A stretch of DNA of 64,000 nt from CBDBCK01 sp965203345. Lineage in GTDB: Bacteria > Chloroflexota > Dehalococcoidia > Lucifugimonadales > Lucifugimonadaceae. The DNA is taken from the NCBI GenBank assembly GCA_965203345.1, contig CBDBCK010000027.1, positions 496,001 to 560,000 on the forward strand, given 5' to 3'. Shown here one piece after another: positions 1 to 12,100 of this stretch. Below the pieces are notes generated by a model that ran no database searches, was not told where the DNA came from, and was given only the letters and a program-made list of their open reading frames with translations. The translations under genes were made by a program, and so were the position numbers. The first letter of the stretch is position 1; the number at the start of each line of letters is the position of its first letter.

Positions 1-79
1 CCGATCCTCAAACGAAGATCACTACGTTGCCCAGAAGTTTGTCCGTTCTATCTTAGTCTGAGTTCTGTATACTATTTGC
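1..79. other. Upstream flank of the giant gene
   Basis: This stretch is too short to hold a complete gene. In the same register as the giant gene, bases 2-61 read open and end in TGA at 59-61, only 18 bases before the ATG. They could be the tail of an upstream gene, but nothing in the short peptide (ends FVRSILV) is recognisable. No purine-rich Shine-Dalgarno sequence lies 5-12 bases before ATG 80. Confidence 0.5.
68..73 (+). promoter_or_regulatory. Possible -10 element (TATACT) for a leaderless transcript
   Basis: TATACT matches the sigma-70 type -10 consensus TATAAT at five of six positions. Its last base lies 6 bases before ATG 80, so transcription would begin at or next to the A of the start codon. 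That fits the missing ribosome binding site. The bases 17 bp upstream (45-50, GTTCTA) are a poor -35 match, so this is a weak prediction. The gene could equally be served by an upstream promoter. Confidence 0.25.
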
Positions 80-196
80 ATGGTAGCTATTTTGTATACC
101 GTACCTAAATCCATCTATATAAGCTTTACAGTCATTGCCGCGTGCGCAGTTACTATGCTCGTTTTTGCGTTGGACTTGACTCCTGTTGCTCGTGCA
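80..196 (+). other. Predicted Sec signal peptide (residues 1-39)
   Basis: Residues 1-39 comprise a short N-region with one lysine (residue 10), a hydrophobic stretch at about residues 11-31 (SIYISFTVIAACAVTMLVFA) and a VARA motif at 36-39 followed by Ser-Pro. This fits a signal peptidase I A-x-A site, placing cleavage after residue 39. The N-region is less basic than usual and the segment is long. An uncleaved anchor is therefore possible, but the alanine motif favours cleavage. It directs the protein out of the cytoplasm and supports ATG 80 as the start. Confidence 0.8.
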
Positions 197-3100
197 TCGC
201 CTGTATTGTATGACCCTCCTGCTGAAGGAGTGTCTTCGCTTTCTGCGAACCTCCAATATCCGGCTTCCTTACCGTTGCTTTCAGGGGAGGGAAGAGAGTT
301 TATCCCTGCGTCAACGGGTTATTTCCCAATCTCTTTGGGCGCAAATCCGTTGCCGTTTGTGGCACAAATACCTGGTGAGGAAGGCATTTGTGACAGAACA
401 GAACAGGTTCGCGATGCCATTTTAGCTCGGCTGCCGGAAGGCCTGAGTTGTTCGGACGTTACCCCAGAACATTTGTCTGGTATAGGTGGCCAACTCAGGC
501 TTATTGGACAAGGGATTGACAGTCTGGACGAGGGAGATTTTTCCGGCCTGACTTCTTTGCAGATATTGTTACTGGGCAATAATCAGCTGACGTCTTTGCC
601 TTCGGATGTTTTCTCTGATCTGGAAGCACTTTACGACCTTAGGCTGGCTGGTAATCGTTTGGAGGCTTTGCCTCCGGGACTGTTTTCTGGTCTGAATGCG
701 CTTTCGAATCCGCCTTCCGATGAGGATTCCAGACTTGACCTGAGTAGTAATCTTCTGACGTCTTTGCCTCCTGGTGTAATATCAGCTGAACTGGAAGCGG
801 GACTCGATATTCTAAATCTGACTGACAATCCTTGGGCTTCTCCCCTTGACGTATCTGACGTGAGAGTGTCTGAAGATGTGGGGACTGCGTCCATAACCGT
901 TGAGCTGCTGACAGCATTGGGTTACGACTTGACGTTATCAGTCTCTACGTCTGATGCTGGTACTACTGCGACGTCAGATTTGGACTACGTTGCATTGTCT
1001 GGAAGTGCGGTAACTATCGGTGCGGCTGACCCTGCTGGTACGGTATACACGGTTGATGTTGAGCTTACACCCGACAACGAAATAGAATCTGATGAGAATT
1101 TTGAGGTTCATTTTGACAACGTGCCGTTGTACTACGATGGGAGTGTTCTTGTAAGGAGCTTGAGGAGCGAAGTAACGATAGAGAACGACGACTATAGTGA
1201 AGTGTTAGTGTCTTTTGATTCTGACGCCTACGAGTTACTGGAAGGAGATACTGCTACGTTAGCAGTAACGTTGGACAGAGCTCCCGGTCGCCTGCTGTCC
1301 ATACCGCTATTGAGTCAAGGTTTTGGTGTGTCGGTCGTGTCTGGTATTCCTGAGACGTTAGAGTTTGCATCTGGGCAGACGCTATCGACTTTCACGTTGC
1401 GAGGTTTAGAGGACGTTGGCACCAGGGATGATAACTTAACGCTGGAGTTTGGTCCGCTTCCTGTTAATGTTTCGGGTGGTGTATTTACGCGTGCAGAGGT
1501 GTCAATAGTGGACAACGACCCTATACTTGATGTGTGCGACAGGACCTCTGAAGTTCAGGCTGCGATTATAACGTCAGTTAATTCTCTTTCTGGGGTTACG
1601 GTCACGGATTGTGATGAAGTTACCGAGTCTCATGTGAGGGGAATAGGGGAATTGCGGTTGATGAGAACAGACGTTACTGGACTGCAGGTTGAAGACTTCT
1701 CTGGGTTGTCTGGGCTTTCTCTTCTTTCATTGGGTATGAATGATAATCTGACATCTCTTCCTTCGGGACTGTTTACCGATCTGGAATCGCTTTTTAGCCT
1801 TCTCTTGGCTAATAACGGTCTGACGTCTTTACCACCGGATCTGTTTTCTGGCTTGAATTCGCTTGAGTTCTTTACCCTGCATAATGAGCACATGACGTCT
1901 TTACCACCGGATCTGTTTTCTGGCTTGAATTCGCTTCGTGAGATTGAGATGAGTAGTAATAATCTTCTGACGTCTTTACCACCGGGTCTGTTTTCTGGCC
2001 TGGATACGCTCCGGACCCTTCGCTTGAATGGAAATGCTCTGAGTTCTTTGCGACCTGGTGTGATATCAGCTGAACTGGAAGATCAACTTGGTGTTCTAAA
2101 TCTGTCTAATAATCCCTGGACTTCTCCTCTTGCCGTATCTGACATGAGAGTGTTTGAAGACGCGGGGACTGTGTCCATAGCCGTTGACCTGTTGGAAGAC
2201 CTGGGTTACGACTTGATGTTGTCAGTCTCCACGTCTGATATTACTGCTACGTCAGGTTTGGACTACATTGCGTTGTCTGTAGGTGTGGTAACTATCGGTG
2301 CTGCCGACCTTGCTGGTACGGTATACACGGCTGGTGTTCAGCTTATAGACGATGATGAGGTAGAGTCTGATGAGAGTTTTGAGGTTCGTTTTGACAACGT
2401 GCCGGTTTACTACGATGGGAGTGTTCTTGTAAGGAGCTTAAGGAGCGAAGTAACGATAGCGAACGACGAATATAATGAGGCTTCGGTCTCTTTTGGTTCT
2501 GATAGTTACGTGGTATCAGAAGGTGCAACGGTTGAGGTGGAAGTATTTCTTGATTCAGCTCCTGGGAGTCAACTGGAAATAAGTGTGATCGGTTCTGGTA
2601 GTGGTTTATCCCTGCCAGCGATTGCGACGTTTGGTCCATCTTCCAGGATGGCTACGTTCACCTTGATGGCATTGGAGGACCTGGACGGCAACGACGAGTC
2701 AGTAACTCTTATGTTTGATTCACTGCCTTCGGGTATTTCTCTCGGCACTCAACCAACTGCTGTGGTATCAATCTTGGACGACGATGATCCTATCGTTTCG
2801 GTGTCCTTTGATGCCGATAGCTATTCATTGTCTGAAGGATCATCAGTTGTAGTAACCGTAAGGTTGAACGTAGATCCGGAGCGCAGGCTTGATTTGGGCA
2901 TAGAGACGGACGATGCATCTGGCAGTTTATTGAGTTTTAGTCCATCCTCTGTAGTGACGTTTGTTTCCGGGGAGCTTGTGAGGACGTTTACTGTAACGGC
3001 ACTTCATGATAATGATTTTACGAATGACGAAGTGGAGTTGAGCTTCTCGGCTCCTCTTCCTGATCGTGTAACTCTTGGGACTCCCTCTTCATCAAGGGTT

Positions 3101-6100
3101 GTTATATCGGATGACGAATTGGAACCCGTGGAGATATCGTTTGATTCATCTATGTATGGATTTACTGAGGGAAATACCACGGTTTTGACTGTAAATGTGA
3201 ATCGGGCTTCTGTTGAAGAGCTGTTTGTGCCGTTGAGCTTGTCAGGTGATTCATTTGCTTTGCATGGTGTGCCCTCTGGTGTAACGATTGATTCTGGTTC
3301 TTTGAGTTCGAGTTTTGAAGTATCAGTTCCCGAGAATGACGTGCCTTTTGATGCCCGTCTGGTGTCTTTTGGCTTTGACTTAAGCACTCTGTCTGGTGTA
3401 GCAATAACCGGAGATATCGGCACGGCGGAGTTGAGAGTTTTGGATGACGACGTTGTGGACTGTACAGGGAGCGTTGCGTTGAGGAACTTGAATACTGGTG
3501 CCCCATCCCGCGAACTTCTGAGTGATTGTAGCGTTCTTCTGTCAGTGAAGGACATACTTAGAGGTGATGGTGCGCCTAATCTGAATTGGAGTCTGGACAT
3601 TCCGATAGATAATTGGCATGGATTGGCTAGAGTTAGGAGCGCCACCCCTGCTGATCGTGTTGACATTCTGGATTTGCACGGGGGAAGATCTTCTGACCGG
3701 AATAATATAGGCGGTCGTCTGAACGGTGTTCTTCCGTGGCAACTTTATTTGATGCAAGGTCTCACTAAGTATCCTTTCAACCTAGGTCTTCGCCTTCCGG
3801 ATCATAACTTACGGGGTTATTATCCTGTTGATTATGAGCGGTTTGGGGAGGGTGAGCCACACTTCGCGTTGAATTTCGGTGTCATAGATATTGCTGGCAA
3901 CCTTATTTTAGGTTGTATACCTCCTTATCCTACTGGCACGAGTCATTCACAGGGATTCTTGTCACCATTTGGGAATGTATCAAGGCCTGGGGAGGGTTTA
4001 AATCTTGCGGACGTGTTCACACAAGGCGAGGGCTCTGGTACGGATATGAGTAGGAATATATGTGAGTCCGGCTTTACGGTTTCGGATACTTCATTGGAAC
4101 TGCCAGAAGGTGGTACAGCGGAATACACGTTTGTTCTGGATTCACCACCAGGTGAAGTGCCTCCTCAACCTAACCCAAATGTAAGGCCACCTGTGATATT
4201 TACCCCAGAGGACGAAGAAGTGGAGATAACTGTGAGCAGCGACAATCCTGACGTATTGCTATCGGTTCCTGGTCAGCCTATCACGGATTTGGATCCTATG
4301 GAGGTAACGCTGATATTCCGCCGTTACGAAGGGAGCTGGCATACACCTCAGCCAGTACAAGTGCATGGCCTGGAGGATGATGATGACTTCCTGGATGAGG
4401 TAGTAACTTTGAGCCATACAGTCTTCACCTCTGACGTAAATTATGAATCTTTGACCCCTTCCGACGTAACTGTAAGTCTGCGCGACAACGATCTTAAGCC
4501 CGTTGACGTGTCATTTGATATGTCGGGTTACAGTTTATTGGAAAGTGGTGACGTTGAGGTAATCCTGACCCTTGACTCGATTCCTCTTCGTGAAGTTGTT
4601 GTGCCTTTGACCTACATTGACACAGGTGCTGTGGATGTTTCCGGTCCTGATTCTGTGACATTTGGTGAGAACTCAACTACTGCTGTAATAACTATAAGCG
4701 GCGTGGAAGAGGTAAGGAACGATGATGGGGATACAGTGGAGCTTCGTCTGGGGACGCCTCTGCCTGAGGAAGTGTTTGTTGGTTCTTTGAGCAGTACTGT
4801 GTTGTCAATAATAGACGATGACGGACCGGAGGTTCAGATATCTTTCAGTTCTGCCAGCTATGAAGTTCTGGAAGGCGGGGACGTCACGACGGATATAACG
4901 GTTGTTTTGAGTGGTAATCCTGAGCGTCTGGTAGAGGTGCCTGTATTGTTGTCCGGGTCAGTTGAGCTTCTTCTTGGGGATATACCTGATGTTGTGAGGT
5001 TTGAATCTGGCACGGTTCTTACGGTCTCATATTCTTTGTCTGGGTCTTCGGATCCGGACTTTGCTGATGATACAGTGTTGTTTAGTTTTGATACCGCTGC
5101 TCTTCCAGGTGGAGTAACTGTTGGTGACGTAGGAGTTTCCGAACTGACGATATTGGACGACGACGTGCAGATATCGTTTGATTCGGCCACGTACATTGTG
5201 TCTGAGGGTGATGAAACGACAGTTGCTGTAAGGTTGAGCAGACCGACGCGTCGTAACTTTAGCGTAGAGTTAGAGGTGAGCGGTGATTCCTCTTCATTGA
5301 GTGACCCTGGGTCATTGATATCGCCATTGATATTCAGTGTTGGTGACTCTGTTAAAGATCTGCCCCTGATGGCGCTTGAGGATTCAGATTTCTCGAATGA
5401 GAATATATTCCTTGAGTTCGGTGATCTTCCTGGTTTTGTATCTTTAGGTGTTGTTACTAGCGCAGTGCTGTCAATAAACGACAATGACGTTGAACTGTTA
5501 AGTATAGAAGTTTCACTGTCCACGGATCAGGCTGGCGTTATATTTAGAGACTCTGACCTTGTAGACATTCGGGAAACGATAGGCACAGCTTTATTTGACG
5601 TAACATTTATGTTGCTTCCGAGGGGTGCGCTTGCTTCATCTGATATTCCTATAGAAATAACGGTTGCGGCGTTTACGAGTGATTCTCCTGACCCTTCTCT
5701 GGCATCTGAGGCTATTGATTTTGAGGGTTTTGTGCTTAGAGACGTGATAGAAGCAGGGTTAGGGGAGAAGGTATTCCGTGTTGAGATTCCGATAATATCT
5801 GATAGAGTAGTGGAGTTTGATGAGCGCTTCTCTTTGTTAGCCGGGGTGACGGAGAGTCCTGCTTCAGTATCTTCTGCGGATATACAGGCTGAGTTGAGGA
5901 TCATTGACACTCCATTAGATGGAATAGTCCTGACTTTGTCTCCATCAGTTGTGTATGAGGGCGATACTTCGGTGGATGGTTCTACCCTTGCTGTCAGGGC
6001 TGTTTTGGAGCCTTTAGGATCGTCTTTGGAACGTGAGCTTGAGGCTAGCCTGTCAATAACGGGTGGTAGTGCAGTAAGTGAATCGGACTTTGTTATTGTG

Positions 6101-9100
6101 GATTTTCCGATTGATGGTGAGCTTCCGATCACGAATGACGAGGATGGCGAAGGCACTTCGTTTGGCTTCCACGTATTGTCAGAGGGTGAGTTTGAAGAGG
6201 ACGAGACTGTTGTGTTCTCAGCTTCCACGTTCACCGCCGACGGCACCCTGTCAGCTTCTACGATTTTGACCATTAAGGATCAACCTTTTGCGCTCGTAGA
6301 TAATCGCGGCCCAACAAGGTCACTACCGGAGCATGAACTTGAAGGCGGGGAGATTTTGGTAGATTTGGCAGGAGCGGAGTTTGTGAGTGATATTCTCCCT
6401 TCCCACTTCTCCTTAGTCAGTGATTTGTCAGGGATCAGTGTGTCTTCAGTATCTCGTTTGGCACCTTCACGTGTTATTCTCGTGCTGAGCTATAATGGTG
6501 AGAGCCTTCAGGGAGTGGATTCGGAATTCAGGGTGACAGTATTGCGCGATGGGCATCTTGCGAATCAAGATATAGTTTCACTCACAGCGATATCAGTGGA
6601 AGCATCGGTCCTTGTGGAAGTGTCATTCGGATCGGCCTCTTATGAGGTTAATGAAGACGGGGAGACCGCAGTAGATGTCTCGGTGTTTCTGAACGAGGAT
6701 CCAGGTCGCGATTTGTCAATAACTATCCTGGGTTCAGGTGTTGGAGCGTCGGATGTATCCGGGTTGCCAGCGACAGTGGAATTTAGCTCAGGTGTGACCG
6801 AAGCGACTTTCTCATTGTCTGCTATAGACGATTTGATAGACGACGACGGAGAGACGCTGCTTTTAGAGTTTGATGTATTGCCTTTGGGTGTATCTGCCGG
6901 CGATACATCAATTGCGGAGGTGTCCATACTGGACAATGATGATCCTTTGGTTCAGGTGTCTTTTGGTGCTTCTAGTTACGAGGTAGCTGAAGGAGGAAGG
7001 GTAGAAGTAGAAGTGGTTCTGGATGCTGTGCCGGAGCGTCCTGTAACGCTGGATATATTGAGTTCAGGTTCGGGCTTGAATGACGTGAGTGGTGTTGCAT
7101 CATCTGTAACGTTCGGTGTATCTGACCTAACTCAGAGGTTCATAGTTTCAGCTCTGGACGATGATGAAGACGACGATCTTGAGCGAGTGGAGCTTTCATT
7201 TGCTCCTGTGTCTTCCCTCCCGTCAGGTGTTGAGTATGGTTCTATTCCTTCATCTGTGATTCTGATATTGGACGATGATGAGCCGCCAGCTGAGATAAGA
7301 CCCGTTACTGTGTCCTTCGTCCAATCGGAATATCTGGTAGGTGAAGGTAGGACATTAGCTGTGTCGGTGGTTCTGAACGAGGATCCTGGTCGCAGTTTGT
7401 CAATAACTATCCTGGGTTCAGGTGTTGGAGCATCGGATGTATCCGGGTTGCCAGCGACAGTGGAATTTAGTCCAGATGCGACAGATGCGTTCTTCGTATT
7501 GTCTGTTATAGAAGACTTGGTGGATGACGACGACGAGACGTTGCTTTTGGAGTTTGACGGATTGCCGCCGGGTGTATCTGCCGGCGATATATCAAGCGTA
7601 GAGGTGTCTATACTTGATAACGACGATCCTGAAGTGCTGGTGTCTTTTGGCGCTGCCAGTTACGAGATAGACGAAGGTGGGACAGTAACTGTGGAAGTGG
7701 TTCTGGATGCTGTGCCGGAGCGTACTTTGGCGCTAGAGGTAAGGGGTTCAGGTAGCGGCCTATCCGACGTGCAAGGATTGCCTTTTGTTGTGACGTTTGG
7801 TCGATCTTCTACGGTTGAGACGTTCATCCTGGAATCACCAGATGATACGGAGGACGACGATGATGAGTCGGTAACCCTTTCGTTTGGTTCACTGCCATCG
7901 GGTGTATTTGCCGGCACTCCTTCAAGTGCAGAGGTGTTCATATTGGATGACGATGTTGATGTGTTTGTGTCGTTTGGTTCTGACGCCTATGAGTTGTTGG
8001 AAGGAGGTGCTGTTGCAGTAACAGTAACGTTGGATAGAGCTTTCGGCCTCGAGTTGTCAATACCGCTATTGAGTCAAGGTTCTGGTGTGTCGGTCGTGTC
8101 TGGTGTTCCTGAGACGTTAGAGTTTGCATCTGATGAGACGATGTTGACCTTCACGGTGATTGGTTTAGAGAGCGCTGAGATCGCTGATCAGAGTTTCACT
8201 CTGGAGTTTGGTCAGCTTCCCGTTGGTGTTTCGGTTGGCGAATTGCCGCGTGCAGTAGTGTCAATAATGGACGCCGACTCTGTGTGCAATAGGACTCTTG
8301 AAGTCCAGAATGCTATTTTAGATACAACTGGTAAGAGGAATTGTGATGAAGTTAACGCGGAGGATCTGCGATTAATAACGTTCGGGTTTACGATTGAGAA
8401 CACAGAGGTTAGTGCATTTCAGGTTGGAGACTTCTCTGGAATGCCTCTTTTGAGGGCATTGACTATATCTGACAATACGAATCTGACGTCTGCTCTTGCC
8501 TTTCCTTCGGGACTGTTTTCTGATCTGGAAGGGCTTCGGCGCTTTGATCTGGGTGGTAATGCTCTGACGACTTTGCCTCCGGATATTTTCTCTGATCTGG
8601 AAACGCTTGAGGTTATTTTTCTGGGCGGTAATATTTTTCTGACTGATAATGCTCTGACGACTTTGCCTCCTGGTGTGTTCTCTGGTCTGGAAGCGCTTGA
8701 ATCCCTTGACCTGAGGAATAATAAACTGAGTTCTTTGCCTCCTGATTTGATATCACCTGAACTGGAAACGAGACTTGGTTCTGGACTACTTCTGGCTAAC
8801 AATCCCTGGGACTTTGCTCTTTCCTCTCCAGATGTATCTGTAACAGAAGAAGCTGGAGCTGTAACCCTTATGGTTTCGCTTACGCATTCCCTGGACTATG
8901 ACCTTGTGTTGAATGTGTCGTCTTCTGTAGACACAGCGGATGGTTCGGATTATACTTTGTCATCTACGGATCTGATGATTCCTGCCGGTGCACTTTCTGG
9001 GATGATCTCTGTATCCATTACCGATGACCCGGACTATGAAGCTGCGGAGAGTTTTGAAGTGTTGTTCAGCGATGGTCCTCAGGTTGCTCGTTCTGCTAGT

Positions 9101-12100
9101 TCTCTTGAAAGCACCAGTTCAACTTCCGAGGTAACTATTCTGGAGAGCGATGGTTCTGCTGTAACGGTGTCCTTTGACCAATCGGAATACGTTGTTGCCG
9201 AGGGTGATTCTGAGGCATTGTCATTAGTACTGGATACCCCACCTGGTCGGACATTGGCGATAGGTATATCGGCTTCTCCTGAAGGCTCAACTACTCCCGC
9301 CGACTACGATATCCCTGCTACTGTAACGTTCGGACCTACCGATACAGTTGCGCTTATCAGATTTGAGGCTGTGGATGACGCTGTGGATGACGATGATGAG
9401 GTTGTAGTTCTGGGACTAGACCTTACTGGCCTTAGTGGTGTTAGTGAAGGCAGGATTACGTCTGTGCGCGTGGCTATAGAGGACGATGATGATCCTTTGG
9501 TACCTGTGTCAGTGTCATTTGGTGCATCGGAATATATTGTTGATGAGGGTGATTCTGTTGACGTGAGAGTGTTTCTGGATGCAGATCCTGTGCGCAGTTT
9601 GTCAATAAACATATTGGGTTCAGGTGTCGGAGCATTGGCTGTATCGGGGTTGCCAGCGACAGTGGAGTTTAGTTCAGGTGTGACGGAGGCGTCCTTCTCC
9701 CTGTTTGCTATAGACGACTTGGTGGACGACGACGGCAAGACGTTTGTTCTGGAATTTGGCGAATTGCCACCGGATGTATTTGCCGGCGATCCATCAAGTG
9801 CAGAGGTGTTCATATTGGACAATGATGAACCTTTGGTTTCGGTATCGTTTGATTCTGATGTCTACGGGTTGTTGGAAGGAGGTACTGTTGCAGTAACAGT
9901 AACGTTGGACAGACTATCCGATCGTCAGTTGTCTATACCGCTATTGAGTCGAGATTCTCGCGTATCGGCGGTGTCTGGTATTCCTGAGACGTTAGAGTTT
10001 GCACCTGATCAGACGATAGCGATTTTCACGTTGAGTGGTTTAGAGGACTTTGACACTATAGATGATAGTTTCATTCTGGAGTTTGGCCTGCTTCCCGTTG
10101 GTGTTTCGGGTGGTGAATTTGAGCGTGCAGAGGTCTCAATAATGGATAATGACTCTATAGTTCCTGTGTGCGACAGGACCCCTGCAGTTCGGGATGCGAT
10201 TATAGCGGCAGTTAATTCTCTTGCTGGGATTACGGTTACGCGTTGTGATGAGGTTACCGAGGATCATCTGGCAAGCATAACAGCAAGTTTGAGTATTACG
10301 GATCCAGAGGTTACCGAACTGCAACCTGGAGACTTCTCCGGGCTGGTTTCGCTAAATGATACTCTTACTATATCGGCCAACCCGAATCTGACGACTCTTC
10401 CTACGGGACTGTTCGCCGATCTGAGGATGCTTAGCGTCCTTGTCCTGAGTAATAATGGTCTGGAGTCTCTTCCTACGGGACTGTTCTCTGGTCTGGACTC
10501 GGTTGCCGGCATTCCCCTGAATGGTAATGCTCTGACGACTTTGCCTGCGGGTCTGTTTTCTGATTTGGATGAGCTTCAAGCCCTTAGACTAGAGAATAAT
10601 GCTCTGAAATCTCTGCCTCCTGGTGTGATATCAGCTCAACTGGAAGCGAGACTCGGTTCTGCCCTAACTCTGGGTGGCAATCCTTGGGTTCTTCCTCCTC
10701 TCCGTGCGGTATCTGGGATGAGAGTGTTTGAAGATACGGGGACTGCGTCTATAACCGTTCAGCTGTTAACGGACCTGGATTACGACCTGGAGTTGTCAGT
10801 CTCCACGGTTGACGTTACTGCGGAGTCAGGTTCGGACTACGTTGCGTTGTCTAATGTGTTGCTTGCGCTAGGATCTGAAGATGCAATAACCGATGCAATA
10901 ATAGGCACAGTTGATGTAGGTATATTGCCAGACTCTCTAGTGGAAGAGGATGAGACGTTTGAGCTGGTGTTCACAGGTGTTCCGGTGACTTATGATGGGT
11001 CTGGGCTTGTGCGCGAGTTTAGATCTGCGGTGACTATATCTAGCCCTGAACTTGTATCATTCGGTTCTGACCGTTACGAGTTAGATGAAGATGGGACAGT
11101 AGTAATAGAAGTAACGCTGGATGGAATTCCGGGCCGTCCGCTGTCAATACCGATATTGGGTCAAGGATTGAGTCGAGATTCTGTTGAGTCGATCGTGAGT
11201 GGCGTTCCTGAGACGTTAGAGTTTGCACCTGATCAGACGGTGGCAACTTTCACATTGAGTGGTGTACAGGACATTGACATTACTGGTGAGAGATTAAGTC
11301 TGGAGTTTGGCCTGCTTCCTGTTGGTGTTTCGGGTGGTGAATTTGAGCGTGCAGAGGTGTCAATAATAGACAGCGACTCTATAGTTTCCGTGTGCGATAG
11401 GACCCCTGAAGTTCGGGATGCGATTGTAGCGGAAACTGGTAGGAGTTGTGATCAAGTTACCGAGGCTCAACTGGCAGGGATACGCGATTTGGCGATTGAG
11501 AATAACCCAGGCCTTACTGGACTGCAGCTTGGAGATTTCTCTGGTCTGACTGGGTTGAGATTTCTTATGATGCAGAACAACAGACTGGCGACTTTGCCAG
11601 AGGGTCTGTTCTCTGATTCGCGCATGCTTCAGGCCCTTGACCTGGAGAATAATCATCTAACGTCTTTGCCAGAGGGTCTGTTCTCAGGTTTGAATAATCT
11701 TACTTCCCTTGATCTGGAGACCAATCGTCTGAAGTCTCTGCCTCCTGGTTTGATATCAGCTGAACTGGAAACGGGACTTACTATGCACCCCATATTTGGT
11801 TCGGTTATTCTAATTCTGGCTAACAATCCTTGGGCTTCTCCCCTTGCCATATCTGAAGATAGTGTGTTTGAATACGCGGGGCCTGCATCCATAACTGTTG
11901 ACCTGTTGGAAGACCTGGATTACGACTTGGAGTTGTCAGTCTCCACGGTTGATGCTACTGCGACGTCAGGTTTGGACTATGTTGCGTTGTCTGATGAGTT
12001 GCTTGCGATAGGCTCTGATGCTTTGTCCGGCACACTTGATGTGTCTATATTGCGAGACTCTCTATTGGAAGAAGATGAGACATTTGAGCTAGTGTTCGCA

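Noticed and set aside
2..61. Tail of an upstream gene ending at TGA 59-61
   Set aside because: Only about 19 codons are visible and none is recognisable; two other frames are also open for part of this stretch, so it is not called as a gene.
155..157. In-frame ATG as alternative start
   Set aside because: It would leave only a 14-residue leader before the A-R-A cleavage motif, too short for a signal peptide; ATG 80 gives a complete one.
186..425. Plus-strand open frame in another register near the gene start
   Set aside because: It lies wholly inside the giant gene's signal peptide, linker and first cap region, has no ribosome binding site and no recognisable product.
5527..6273. Antisense open frame of 248 codons in a non-repeated region
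   Set aside because: It is Ser/Thr/Asn-rich as expected for the reverse of a D/S/V-rich sense frame, has no recognisable motif, and is fully overlapped by the intact sense frame.
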